Positions 1-7,401 are shown, counted from the stretch's first letter. The stretch is 19,595 nucleotides of DNA from Candidatus Magasanikiibacteriota bacterium (GCA_003518365.1 DOYU01000008.1:1-19595), one strand, 5' to 3'. The notes: generated by a model not told the origin, from the sequence alone. Program-made: numbers and translations.

Positions 1-164
1 ATACTAACCACTACAAAAACATACAAAAACTTTTTTCTAAACATACAAATAAAACTTAGGGAATAAATTTACAAAACAGACTTAATAGACAAAACAATTA
101 TAGCATACAATAAAAGACCTCACAATACAGAAAAAGTCTTTTTTTGTATTACTTCCTTTAAAAA
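1..164. other. AT-rich non-coding flank
   Basis: This is very AT-rich sequence at the left edge, downstream of the minus-strand dehydrogenase gene that ends at 165. I see no convincing ORF, tRNA or repeat in it apart from the weak terminator-like stem at 112-142. It probably holds the 3' end of the transcript and the start of the next intergenic region. Confidence 0.6.
112..142 (-). terminator. Possible weak terminator after the dehydrogenase gene
   Basis: AAAAGAC at 112-118 and GTCTTTT at 136-142 form a 7-bp stem with a 17-nt loop. It lies 22 bases past the stop codon at 165. On the minus strand the stem ends in a short T run. The stem is almost all A-T and the loop is long, so this is a weak call. 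Confidence 0.3.
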
Positions 165-1751
165 CTACTCAATAAACGTCACCGGCACAGAAACAGTCAA
201 ATCATGCTCCGGCAGTCCAGAAGGGTTGTCTTTATGCAGACGCAATGTCCCTATTGGGGTAGAAGGAATAGACGTATAGTGCAAAACAATATTCATCGGC
301 ACAAAATCTTCGGTCATCCAATCCCCTGTCGCTGTGGCAAGACCACTTGCAATGACAACATCATATTCATCAACCAGATCAACAGGAAAACTCGCTTCAA
401 AAAACATGGTACCTCTGGCTTCTCCGGTAACAGTAATCTCTGTGTTTGTTGTTGCAACAGGCAACGTGCCTGCTGGGGTCAATCCATCTATGCGAACCAT
501 GTCGTCAATTGAGGGCTGTTGCATTGCTTTTGACTGATAAGAAATTTTGTAAACAACGCCTGCCTTATCATCACTCACATAGATCACGCCTTCAGGACGA
601 ATCAAGACCCCAACTGGACGACCAAGCGCGCGTCCTTCTTCTGTCAGCCATCCTGAGATAAATGGCTCTGGAGTTCCGAGCAGCAATGCCCCCGCACTAT
701 CTGTAGAGACTGGAACACGCACAAGCTGATAACCAACAGGATCCGCACTATTCCATGAGCCATGCTCGGCAACAATCAAGTCATACCAGTATTCCTCCGG
801 CCAAACGGTTGACTCTGGAATAATACCAATCCCAAGCGGCGCGACATGCGCAGGGAGAGCAATGACAGGTGGTATCGTAGCACCACATGGATTTATGACA
901 TAGTCTTTTGTATCAAACTCTGTATCATGAATGTTTTGTCCATAACAAATCGGCCATCCGTATTTGCCGCCTGGCACAATCTTATTAATTTCATCAGGAG
1001 GCAAATCATCGCCAAGCTGATCACGCCCCATCTCTGTCGCCCACATACTGCCATCTACTTCATGCCACGCAAAAAACACACTGTTGCGAAGTCCGGTAGC
1101 AAAAGGAGTCAATTCGCCAGTTTCTAGATTGACTTTTTGAATACTTGCGTATGAGTCATCTTCTTCTTCACACACATCACACGTAGAGCCAATAGACACA
1201 TAAAGCGCTCCATCAGGACCAAAACCAATTGTACGCGATACATGTCGTCCGCCTTCAGGAAGCTCAGCAACAAGTTCAAATTTCTTTTCAGCGCTATCAA
1301 CATCAACTTTTGAAATCTTTGTTTCTTCTGCAATATAGAGCATTGATGGATCACTCGAATCAAACACAAGACCGTGTGGATGCTGTAACCCCGTAAAGAC
1401 TTCCTCAACCGTGCTGCCATCAAACGCAATACGTGACACAACGCCTTCTTGTATCTGAGATACCCATATGTCACCCTGAGGTCCCAATGCAAGAACGCGC
1501 GCACCAGGGATCCCTTCGGCAAATACTTCAATGGTAAATCCATCTGGCACAGACAATGGGATATCTGTCGCATTCACTGCATCTCCAGACTCTCCTTCCC
1601 CAACTGAAGGAATCTGATCAGTAATATCACCTGGCGGCGGCAGAATGACTGGCGCAAGCGCGCGATAATACTGCGCAAAGAAAAACCATGCAATCGCGCC
1701 AAACAGCAAGACACAAACTGTAAAAATACTCCAAAAATGTGAATGTTTCAT
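165..1751 (-). CDS. PQQ/sorbosone-dehydrogenase-like beta-propeller protein with C-terminal Gmad2 domain
   Basis: The protein has 528 residues. An N-terminal membrane anchor (about 8-27) is followed by a short Pro/Gly-rich linker. A six-bladed glucose/sorbosone dehydrogenase propeller spans about 65-405. Family landmarks are GGRHVSRTIGFGPDG (167-181), GLRNSVFFAWH (220-230) and PDEINKIVPGGKYGWP (252-267). Residues about 420-526 match a Gmad2 (spore-germination immunoglobulin-like) domain, with ARGTMFFEASFPV (445-457), TGDWMTEDF (475-483) and KDNPSGLPEHD (507-517). The likely site is the outer face of the cytoplasmic membrane. Known family members oxidise sugars or sorbosone with PQQ. PQQ synthesis is not seen here, so the cofactor and substrate are unknown; a binding role is possible. 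The gene is monocistronic. No Shine-Dalgarno precedes the ATG, but a TACTAT hexamer ends 9 nt before it. Confidence 0.85.
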   Translation of the reverse strand: MKHSHFWSIFTVCVLLFGAIAWFFFAQYYRALAPVILPPPGDITDQIPSVGEGESGDAVNATDIPLSVPDGFTIEVFAEGIPGARVLALGPQGDIWVSQIQEGVVSRIAFDGSTVEEVFTGLQHPHGLVFDSSDPSMLYIAEETKISKVDVDSAEKKFELVAELPEGGRHVSRTIGFGPDGALYVSIGSTCDVCEEEDDSYASIQKVNLETGELTPFATGLRNSVFFAWHEVDGSMWATEMGRDQLGDDLPPDEINKIVPGGKYGWPICYGQNIHDTEFDTKDYVINPCGATIPPVIALPAHVAPLGIGIIPESTVWPEEYWYDLIVAEHGSWNSADPVGYQLVRVPVSTDSAGALLLGTPEPFISGWLTEEGRALGRPVGVLIRPEGVIYVSDDKAGVVYKISYQSKAMQQPSIDDMVRIDGLTPAGTLPVATTNTEITVTGEARGTMFFEASFPVDLVDEYDVVIASGLATATGDWMTEDFVPMNIVLHYTSIPSTPIGTLRLHKDNPSGLPEHDLTVSVPVTFIE

Positions 1752-1760
1752 ACAATGAAT

Positions 1761-1766
1761 ATAGTA
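1761..1766 (-). promoter_or_regulatory. -10-like hexamer next to the dehydrogenase start codon
   Basis: On the minus strand TACTAT lies 9 nt before the ATG at 1751. A second candidate, TATACT, lies further upstream near 1778-1783. A -10 box this close would give an mRNA with almost no leader. The -35 is weak: TTGAAG sits about 17-19 nt upstream depending on register. Confidence 0.4.
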
Positions 1767-1844
1767 AACATCTCTAGTATACAGACTTCAAGAGGAATGT
1801 CTACCAGATTTCGATGCCCTATGCATAGAGCATCAGTGTTCCCT

Positions 1845-1953
1845 GAAGATTACATTCCGCTATCGCGGAATGAAGATTAAAAGATTGGAAGAACGTAATC
1901 TTTTAATCTTTTTTTTCGTTAGCAAAAAATAATCTTAGCGCAGCATAATCTTC
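1845..1953. repeat. Palindromic intergenic element, copy A
   Basis: This copy shares a 36-bp identical block (1846-1881) with copy B (2829-2864) in the same orientation. The block contains a perfect 8-bp hairpin, CATTCCGC / GCGGAATG with loop TATC (1853-1872). The outer ends GAAGATTA (1845-1852) and TAATCTTC (1946-1953) are inverted repeats. A second region of similarity to copy B follows the T run (about 1905-1960). It looks like a dispersed MITE- or REP-like palindromic unit. It sits downstream of the ABC-2 permease gene on the minus strand. Confidence 0.75.
1873..1916 (+). terminator. Strong hairpin plus T run inside repeat copy A
   Basis: AAGATTAAAAGATT (1873-1886) pairs perfectly with AATCTTTTAATCTT (1897-1910). 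The stem is 14 bp with a 10-nt loop and is followed by six T residues. By shape this is a plus-strand intrinsic terminator. No plus-strand gene ends here, so it is either part of the repeat's own structure or a block on antisense transcription. The minus-strand orientation has no T run. Confidence 0.55.
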
Positions 1954-1998
1954 CGTGTAGAAACAAATACCACGGCACAATCAACACCAAGTTCAATA

Positions 1999-2784
1999 CT
2001 AAGAACGCAATCGCCATCCCTTATAAAACAAATACCATGTAAGACCACCAAACCCGACAATAAGCCCAACAATAAGGGAAAAACCAACCCACACATTTGC
2101 CTCTCGCACACCAATCATAGAATATCGCAACCCATCAACAAAATAAAAAAATGGATTTAATTTTGCAATCATTTGCGCTTTCTCAGGCAACATGCTAACA
2201 GAATTGAACACACCGCCGAGAAACGTAAGCGGCGTGATGACAAATGTTTGGAGGACAGAGAGCTGTTCAAAATTGTCAGACCAGAGCCCGACTAACAGAC
2301 CGATAAACGTAAAAATCAGCGACACAGCAACACTATAAAAAATAAAAAGAAAGAGGTGTGCTATCGTCGCCGTCGTAAAAAAGAGCGCAATGACATATAC
2401 ACCAAGCCCGACAAGCAATCCACGCACCACGCCTGCCGTTACAAATCCGAGCAATAATTCAAAATAAGAAAACGGTGCAGTCAGAACTTCTTCAATATGG
2501 CGGGCAAATCGTTTGAAATACAACCCAAACGCACCTTGCATATATGCCGCGCCAATCACATTCATCATGACAATTCCAGGCAACACAAAATCAATGTACG
2601 AAACCCCGGCAATCGTATCAATCCGAGATCCCACCACCACCCCAAATATGAGGATGTACAGCAGTGCATTGATCCATGGCGAAACAAGCGCCTGAATCCA
2701 AACGCGAAGAAATCGTTGTATTTCTTGCCAGACAAGAGTTTGTAATCCGATAATATTCATAAAAATAATAGAGATGAAAGACAT
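1999..2784 (-). CDS. ABC-2 type transporter permease (YadH/DrrB-like)
   Basis: This 261-residue integral membrane protein has about six hydrophobic segments (roughly 35-52, 65-85, 108-135, 142-168, 175-195, 232-254). The family pattern is clear: a periplasmic-type GGVFNSVSMLP segment (190-200), then LNPFFYFVDGLRYSMIG (209-225). These are typical of ABC-2 permeases that export drugs, polysaccharides or lipids. It is expected to dimerise and work with the ATPase encoded just upstream (3730-3005). About 220 bp containing repeat copy B lie between the two genes, which is unusual for a tight operon. The substrate cannot be read from the sequence. No Shine-Dalgarno is seen; a second in-frame ATG eight codons in (2760) is an alternative start. 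Confidence 0.9.
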   Translation of the reverse strand: MSFISIIFMNIIGLQTLVWQEIQRFLRVWIQALVSPWINALLYILIFGVVVGSRIDTIAGVSYIDFVLPGIVMMNVIGAAYMQGAFGLYFKRFARHIEEVLTAPFSYFELLLGFVTAGVVRGLLVGLGVYVIALFFTTATIAHLFLFIFYSVAVSLIFTFIGLLVGLWSDNFEQLSVLQTFVITPLTFLGGVFNSVSMLPEKAQMIAKLNPFFYFVDGLRYSMIGVREANVWVGFSLIVGLIVGFGGLTWYLFYKGWRLRS

Positions 2785-2810
2785 GTACCATTGATACGTG
2801 TGTTTGCCAT

Positions 2811-2981
2811 GAAAGATTACGCTTCGCTAAGATTACATTCCGCTATCGCGGAATGAAGATTAAAGACTAGTTATTATCAAAACGTACAATACTGCTTAGC
2901 CTTGATAGCACACAATCTTCAATCTTTTTTGCCATAGGCAAAAATAAATCTTAGTGGAGCGATAGCGAAACGTAATCTTTC
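2811..2981. repeat. Palindromic intergenic element, copy B
   Basis: The terminal inverted repeats are perfect 11-mers: GAAAGATTACG (2811-2821) and CGTAATCTTTC (2971-2981). Inside them CTAAGATT (2827-2834) pairs with AATCTTAG (2947-2954). Next comes the same 8-bp CATTCCGC/GCGGAATG hairpin as in copy A (2836-2855). CGCTATCGC (2841-2849) also recurs inverted as GCGATAGCG (2959-2967). The whole unit can fold into a long stem. It fills the gap between the ABC ATPase and its permease, so on the minus-strand transcript it would be a large intercistronic RNA structure. Confidence 0.75.
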
Positions 2982-3004
2982 GTGTATGCACGAATACACC
3001 TTGC

Positions 3005-3730
3005 TCAGCTATCCTTCTTTTTTGTCAGCTCCAAATACTTCTTCTCCAGCGTCCCTCCGTCTTTCGTAAAGTCACTCTTCGGAGCATCGGCGATGATCTT
3101 CCCTTTATCAATAATCGCAATTCGCTCACAGAGCTCCTCTACTTCTTCGAGATAGTGTGAGGTAAAAATAATCGTCTTCCCTGCTGCATTGATTTTCTTC
3201 AAATATGCCCACAGTTCATGACGAAGCTCTACGTCAACGCCAGCAGTAGGCTCGTCGAGAATCAGGAGGTCAGGATCATGCATCATCGCACGCGCAAGCA
3301 TAACTCGCCGTTTGAGACCGCCCGAAAGCTGTCGAAATTGTTTTTTCTTGTGTTCTTCCAGTTCAAAAATACCCAGCACGTCATGCATACGCACGGCACG
3401 TTCTTTTTTTGATAATCCAAAATACCCACCCACATGCGTCAGAATATCTTCTACCGACGCAAAAATATCCACATTATATTCTTGCGGAGACAGCCCTATT
3501 TTTTTTCTCGCTTCTCGATATTCTTTTTCTACATCAATACCAAAGACTTTTATTTCCCCGCTCGTAATTGTCCCAATTCCAGTAATTGCACTAATCGTGG
3601 TCGTCTTCCCTGCTCCGTTTTTTCCAAGAAAGCCAAAAAACTCTCCTTGTTTTACAGAAAACGAAATATTGTCAACAGCAGTCAGGTCGCCGTACTTTTT
3701 TGTAAAATTGGTAATTTCAAGTGCGTTCAT
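3005..3730 (-). CDS. ABC transporter ATP-binding protein (ABC-2 exporter, CcmA/YadG-like)
   Basis: This 241-residue cytoplasmic nucleotide-binding domain has all its motifs intact. Walker A is GKNGAGKTT (36-44), the Q-loop is Q83, the signature is LSGGLKRR (135-142), Walker B is LLILDEPTAGVD (155-166), and the H-loop is at H192 (SHYLEEVE). It energises the ABC-2 permease at 2784-1999. The upstream hydrolase stop codon is only 3 bases from this start, so the two are co-transcribed. No Shine-Dalgarno precedes the ATG, so translation probably depends on coupling. The DrrA/YadG class exports drugs, antibiotics or glycolipids; the substrate here is unknown. Confidence 0.93.
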   Translation of the reverse strand: MNALEITNFTKKYGDLTAVDNISFSVKQGEFFGFLGKNGAGKTTTISAITGIGTITSGEIKVFGIDVEKEYREARKKIGLSPQEYNVDIFASVEDILTHVGGYFGLSKKERAVRMHDVLGIFELEEHKKKQFRQLSGGLKRRVMLARAMMHDPDLLILDEPTAGVDVELRHELWAYLKKINAAGKTIIFTSHYLEEVEELCERIAIIDKGKIIADAPKSDFTKDGGTLEKKYLELTKKKDS

Positions 3731-3733
3731 ACG

Positions 3734-4489
3734 TTATGTCATCAATGAGGTAAGATGTTTTTTCACCTGTCGCCAGATTTTCCATCGGGTGAGAATTGAA
3801 GAGGAAAGATGATCTCCGATTCTGAGCGAAATAAGAGAAATGCCCATTTTTTTCGCAAAAACCTGCGTTGTCTCATAGGGAACCACTGTATCATCTTTTG
3901 CATGAATCATCAATACTTTTGTTGGATCGATATCTTCGAGTTGATTCACGGGATTATAGAATGTTCCAGAAGATAATTTATCCCAATTTTTTTTCGTCAT
4001 ACGATAGCCTTCTCCAAATGCTTGAGTCGTAATGGTATAGAGCCAATCGAGTGGTTCGATTTCACCCTGAGCTGTCCAATCTACAACACCTGCCACGGTC
4101 ACAACAGCAGATACACGTGGATCAGTTGAAAGCAACAGTGCCGCCGGACCACCAAAACTTCCCCCAACAATGACAATGTTTTTTGGGTATATATCATACT
4201 CAACACTGTCCCATATACTTTTGATAGGTTGAAATAATCCATCGATCACATCTCGGATATCTTCGACAGGTGACTTTTCTAAAAAAGAACCACTACTCTC
4301 CCACACACCTCGATACCGTGGATTGAATGCCCAATACCCACGCTTCGCAAAAAATTCCATGAGTCTTTGTTTTTTCCCGGGGAGAGACGGCATCCCATCG
4401 CAAAAAATAATGACATTGTTCGATGGTTTTTGAGAAGGAAGAAATTCTGCGACAATATCGTTTGCAAATCTGGTACGAAGTGTGTGCAT
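3734..4489 (-). CDS. Alpha/beta hydrolase (S9 / dienelactone-hydrolase-like)
   Basis: This is a 251-residue soluble protein with no signal peptide. The nucleophile elbow is GGSFGG (Ser111). Likely triad partners are Asp200 in HAKDDTVVP and His227 in IGDHL. The order and spacing fit the prolyl-oligopeptidase-like and dienelactone-hydrolase-like alpha/beta hydrolases. FNPRYRG (55-61) is a conserved oxyanion-side segment of this group. The substrate could be a peptide or an ester and cannot be decided. It is the first gene of an operon with the ABC-2 ATPase (3-base gap) and permease, which suggests that it processes the exported compound. An overlapping ORF starting at 4497 in another frame is not used. 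A perfect inverted repeat lies directly upstream. Confidence 0.85.
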   Translation of the reverse strand: MHTLRTRFANDIVAEFLPSQKPSNNVIIFCDGMPSLPGKKQRLMEFFAKRGYWAFNPRYRGVWESSGSFLEKSPVEDIRDVIDGLFQPIKSIWDSVEYDIYPKNIVIVGGSFGGPAALLLSTDPRVSAVVTVAGVVDWTAQGEIEPLDWLYTITTQAFGEGYRMTKKNWDKLSSGTFYNPVNQLEDIDPTKVLMIHAKDDTVVPYETTQVFAKKMGISLISLRIGDHLSSSILTRWKIWRQVKKHLTSLMT

Positions 4490-4503
4490 ATATACAAATA
4501 GTT

Positions 4504-4524
4504 TACATTCGAATTACGAATGTA
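4504..4524 (-). promoter_or_regulatory. 8-5-8 inverted repeat in the hydrolase promoter region
   Basis: TACATTCG (4504-4511) and CGAATGTA (4517-4524) are perfect inverted arms around AATTA. The repeat fills the 36-base gap between the permease stop (4526) and the hydrolase start (4489). A -10-like TAAACT (4505-4500 on the minus strand) overlaps its edge and ends 10 nt before the ATG. There is no T run, so an operator is more likely than a terminator. Confidence 0.45.
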
Positions 4525-4525
4525 T

Positions 4526-5770
4526 TTATTCCTGTCTCAACGCTGTAATCGGATCCAAGCTTGCAGCATGCTTCGCAGGAAAATAACCAAACACCAGTCC
4601 AATGATAACCGAAAAACTCGTACCAAGCAAAATAGAAGGGAGTGAGATAGAAAATTCCCAATTCAGACCAAACGATTGCGCCCCAAGAGCAATGAGCAGT
4701 GACAACAACATACCAATAGCAATGCCTGTGATGCCACCAATAGCTGTCAGCACAATAGCTTCTACAAGAAACTGAGAACGAATACTTGCCTCTGTCGCAC
4801 CGACAGATTTTCTGAGACCAATTTCAAACGTCCGTTCTACCACAGACACATACATGACATTCATAATACCAACCCCGCCAACGATCAGAGAAATAGCAGC
4901 AAGGACGACCAAGAGCGCTTGAATACCAAAAAATACCGTATTAATGAGCTCAACAGATTCTTGCTGTGTCGTAACCGCAAAGTCATCTTTGTCAGGGTCT
5001 GTAATATCGTGTCTGTCTCGAATCAACGCACGAATTTCCTCAGCTGTTGCCTCCCCTTTCTCGGCATCACGCATCTGCGCAATCATGAAGAGCACATGAT
5101 CAATACCCATGAGTTTCTTTTGCGCTGTTTTGACTGGAATATACGCAAGGTCGTCATAATTGAAAAAACCTGTTGCCCCGCGCGCCTTCATCACACCAAT
5201 GACTCGAAATGAGGTATCCCCTACCTTCACATTTTTACCGACTGCGATATCATTCCCAAAAAGCGTATCACGCAGTCCTGCCCCAAGAACAATGACCTGA
5301 CTCGCAGCATCATTTTCTTCTTCTGAAAAAAACACACCGTCTTCCATCTCACTCCCGGCATCGATCTCAATATATGATGGGGTCACCGCAAAAAACATTG
5401 GCTGTTTTTTTTCATTGCCATACGATACGACTGCTTGCGTAGTCACGCCTGCATATATATTTTTGATATTCTCAAGTTTTTCAACTGCCTCCGCATCCTC
5501 CGAAGTCAACGTGGTAATTGTGACACCTCGTGCTTGATCTTGCGCATTGCTGATAGACGCCTTCCCAGTACTTGGGACTTTTACTTCGACATCTATCCAA
5601 TCATTGCCAAAACTATCTAGTTCTCCAAGGACTAAACTCTTTACCCCATTCCCAGCCGATAATACCAAGATGACTACCATGATCCCAATCGTAATCCCAA
5701 AAATAGTCAGACTCGCTCTGCCCTTATTTTTTTTCAGCTGATTGAATGCAAGTGAAAATGATTTATTCAT
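4526..5770 (-). CDS. MacB/FtsX-type ABC permease, second subunit
   Basis: The protein has 414 residues from MNKSFSLAFNQ. The ATG at 5770 lies inside the last codons of the upstream permease (8-base overlap), so translation is coupled. The frame stays open up to 6004, but that extension overlaps the upstream gene and lacks family similarity. TM1 is at about 20-42. A large extracytoplasmic MacB_PCD domain follows, starting with GVTITTLTSEDAEAVEKL. Three C-terminal TM helices carry the FtsX signature GIMNVMYVSVVERTFEIGLR and KSVGAT. It should pair with the first permease (6992-5763), the ATPase at 8167-7451 and the adaptor at 10005-8176 to form a MacAB-like exporter of peptides, drugs or lipoproteins. 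No ATPase domain is fused, unlike classical MacB. Confidence 0.9.
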   Translation of the reverse strand: MNKSFSLAFNQLKKNKGRASLTIFGITIGIMVVILVLSAGNGVKSLVLGELDSFGNDWIDVEVKVPSTGKASISNAQDQARGVTITTLTSEDAEAVEKLENIKNIYAGVTTQAVVSYGNEKKQPMFFAVTPSYIEIDAGSEMEDGVFFSEEENDAASQVIVLGAGLRDTLFGNDIAVGKNVKVGDTSFRVIGVMKARGATGFFNYDDLAYIPVKTAQKKLMGIDHVLFMIAQMRDAEKGEATAEEIRALIRDRHDITDPDKDDFAVTTQQESVELINTVFFGIQALLVVLAAISLIVGGVGIMNVMYVSVVERTFEIGLRKSVGATEASIRSQFLVEAIVLTAIGGITGIAIGMLLSLLIALGAQSFGLNWEFSISLPSILLGTSFSVIIGLVFGYFPAKHAASLDPITALRQE

Positions 5771-6992
5771 AATGTAGCGCATCGATAGGATCGAGCTGTG
5801 CAGCCCTTCTTGCCGGAAATACACCAAATACAAGCCCAATAAGCGAGGTGACTCCAAGCGACATGAAAATCGATCCAATCGATACCATAAATTTGTAATC
5901 AGGATACCCTGCAGCTTGCACACCTTTTGCAATCCCAAATGCGAGGAGAACACCGATGACCAGTCCGATAATTCCGCCAAGCAGAGAAAGAACAATCGTT
6001 TCAATAAGAAACTGTTTGAGAATATCGCTATCTGTCGCGCCGACAGATTTTCTCAGTCCGACTTCTCGTGTTTTTTCTTTTACTGCGATGAGCATAATAT
6101 TCATAATCCCAATCCCCCCGACAAACAACGACACTGCGGCAATCGCAACAAGAAAAAATTTGAGTGCATTCGTAATGGTCGTCAAAATATCAAGTAGATC
6201 CGCACTATTGCGAATAGAAAAATCTTCTTCGCCATGACGATCAAGAAGCGTATTCGCGATCTCTTCTTCTGTCTGTTCCATAAACTCTTCACTCTCGACC
6301 TTGCTCCGAATAAACGTAATATGCCGGACACCAAGCAATTCGTATTGCGCCACACGCAGCGGCATGATAATAGCATTATCAACATCTTCAAAAATAGAGC
6401 TTCCTTGGGCAGCGAGCACCCCAATGACACGAAATTGTTTGCCATCAATTTTGACGCGCTCACCAAGAGGATTGCTATTCCCAAAAATTTCCTCTGCAAT
6501 GCTTTTACCCATCACAATCACAGCATCGCGTGCATCATTGTCTGCCTCTGAAAAAAATCGTCCCTCACTGACCGTGACATTCTCTATCAATTCATACGAC
6601 GCATTTGCGCCAGTATACGTGACGTTTCTATTTTCACTTTCCCACTTGAGGAGGCCATTGCCAGTAATATACCCGGCCGCATGTGAGAGATGCGCAACAT
6701 TATGTTTGTCGAGCAATGCATCTTTATCTTCTTCAGTAAGTGTGGTGATCACAATACCTAGTGCCTGCGCCGGAGGTCCTTCAGGGTCACTCGCGCCTGA
6801 GAGCACGACAATCTGATCTGTCCCACGCGCTGCCACTTGTCCGGTAATGAGCGACTGCGCACCGGCACCAGTACTCATGACAAGGATGACCGACGAAATA
6901 CCAATAATCAGGCCAAGCATGGTCAACAAAGAACGCCGTTTATTGACACGAAGATTTTTCAATGATGTTTTGTAGGAATCAAGAATAGTCAT
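5763..6992 (-). CDS. MacB/FtsX-type ABC permease, first subunit
   Basis: The protein has 409 residues from MTILDSYKTSLKNL. I placed the start at 6992 because the open frame up to 7082 runs through a terminator hairpin (7039-7062). The domain order is TM1 (about 22-44), a MacB_PCD periplasmic-type domain with VITTLTEEDKDALL, and three C-terminal TMs with GGIGIMNIMLIAVKEKTREV and GLRKSVGAT. It is paralogous to the second permease, including the ITTLT.ED segment, so the pair probably arose by tandem duplication and forms a heterodimer. TATACT ends 9 nt before the ATG, suggesting a separate leaderless transcript. The matching adaptor and ATPase lie upstream, beyond the GC-rich small gene. Confidence 0.9.
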   Translation of the reverse strand: MTILDSYKTSLKNLRVNKRRSLLTMLGLIIGISSVILVMSTGAGAQSLITGQVAARGTDQIVVLSGASDPEGPPAQALGIVITTLTEEDKDALLDKHNVAHLSHAAGYITGNGLLKWESENRNVTYTGANASYELIENVTVSEGRFFSEADNDARDAVIVMGKSIAEEIFGNSNPLGERVKIDGKQFRVIGVLAAQGSSIFEDVDNAIIMPLRVAQYELLGVRHITFIRSKVESEEFMEQTEEEIANTLLDRHGEEDFSIRNSADLLDILTTITNALKFFLVAIAAVSLFVGGIGIMNIMLIAVKEKTREVGLRKSVGATDSDILKQFLIETIVLSLLGGIIGLVIGVLLAFGIAKGVQAAGYPDYKFMVSIGSIFMSLGVTSLIGLVFGVFPARRAAQLDPIDALHYE

Positions 6993-7001
6993 AGCCAATA
7001 T

Positions 7002-7007
7002 AGTATA
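7002..7007 (-). promoter_or_regulatory. -10 box directly before the permease pair
   Basis: TATACT on the minus strand ends 9 nt before the start codon at 6992. The same hexamer with the same 9-nt spacing precedes tetR. No good -35 is visible. It lies just past the terminator at 7062-7039, which fits a new transcription unit starting here. Confidence 0.5.
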
Positions 7008-7038
7008 CAGGATTCCAGTCCGAACTTCATGCAAAAAC

Positions 7039-7062
7039 AAAAAAAGAGGCATATCCTCTTTT
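7039..7062 (-). terminator. Intrinsic terminator after the 83-aa membrane protein gene
   Basis: On the minus strand AAAAGAGG pairs with CCTCTTTT (7055-7062 with 7042-7049), 8 bp around a 5-nt loop, and runs into a T tract. A second GC-rich hairpin lies between it and the stop codon: ACAGGGT...ACCCTGT with an inner CACGC/GCGTG (about 7072-7097). The gene at 7348-7097 therefore ends its transcript here. Confidence 0.8.
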
Positions 7063-7096
7063 GCGCGCGGTACAGGGTCCACGCGCGTGAACCCTG

Positions 7097-7348
7097 TTAC
7101 CGTTGTTTGAGTTGCCTGAGCAAATGGGGTGCAAATTGAAGGCGCAACTCCTCACGCGCGCTCAGGGTTTGCATTTCTCGAAACGCCCGTACCGTCGATC
7201 GACAGAGGAAGCACGTTAGCGCAAGCAGGATCAACGCCCAGCCGATTGCGTGTGCGAGGTAGCACACCCACGCGAAAAAGCAACTTGCCACCGCACTCAG
7301 AAACGCCATGACAAGTTCGATCCTTTTCCCCCAGAGAGTCTCATGCAT
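7097..7348 (-). CDS. Small two-helix membrane protein, unrecognised
   Basis: The protein has 83 residues from MHETLWGKRIEL. I prefer the ATG at 7348 over the one at 7354 because AAGGAG (7360-7355) is then 6 nt upstream; it would abut the earlier ATG. Two hydrophobic segments (about 11-30 and 33-50) are followed by a basic, amphipathic C-terminus (RAFREMQTL ... LLRQLKQR). I do not recognise the family. GC is about 60% against roughly 40% in its neighbours. It is an independent unit: a consensus promoter (7401-7373), a Shine-Dalgarno, and terminators on both sides. It interrupts the MacAB-like gene set. Recent transfer or an inserted regulatory/small-membrane protein is possible. No function can be assigned. 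Confidence 0.7.
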   Translation of the reverse strand: MHETLWGKRIELVMAFLSAVASCFFAWVCYLAHAIGWALILLALTCFLCRSTVRAFREMQTLSAREELRLQFAPHLLRQLKQR

Positions 7349-7354
7349 ACTCAT

Positions 7355-7401
7355 CTCCTTGAGATGGCACGCATTCTACAATGAAACTGGGATATTGTCA
7401 A
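7355..7401 (-). promoter_or_regulatory. Consensus sigma-70-type promoter and Shine-Dalgarno of the 83-aa gene
   Basis: On the minus strand TTGACA (7401-7396), a 17-nt spacer and TAGAAT (7378-7373) are followed by AAGGAG (7360-7355). This is a near-perfect vegetative promoter with a leader of about 15-20 nt and a textbook ribosome binding site. That is unlike most genes in this window. Confidence 0.8.

Noticed and set aside
3312..3812. 166-codon plus-strand ORF opposite the ABC ATPase
   Set aside because: The antisense frame of a fully motif-complete ATPase; composition is typical of a shadow ORF.
5771..6004. N-terminal extension of the second permease ORF up to 6004
   Set aside because: It overlaps the upstream permease in another frame, has no family similarity, and the ATG at 5770 begins exactly the conserved MacB/FtsX N-terminus.
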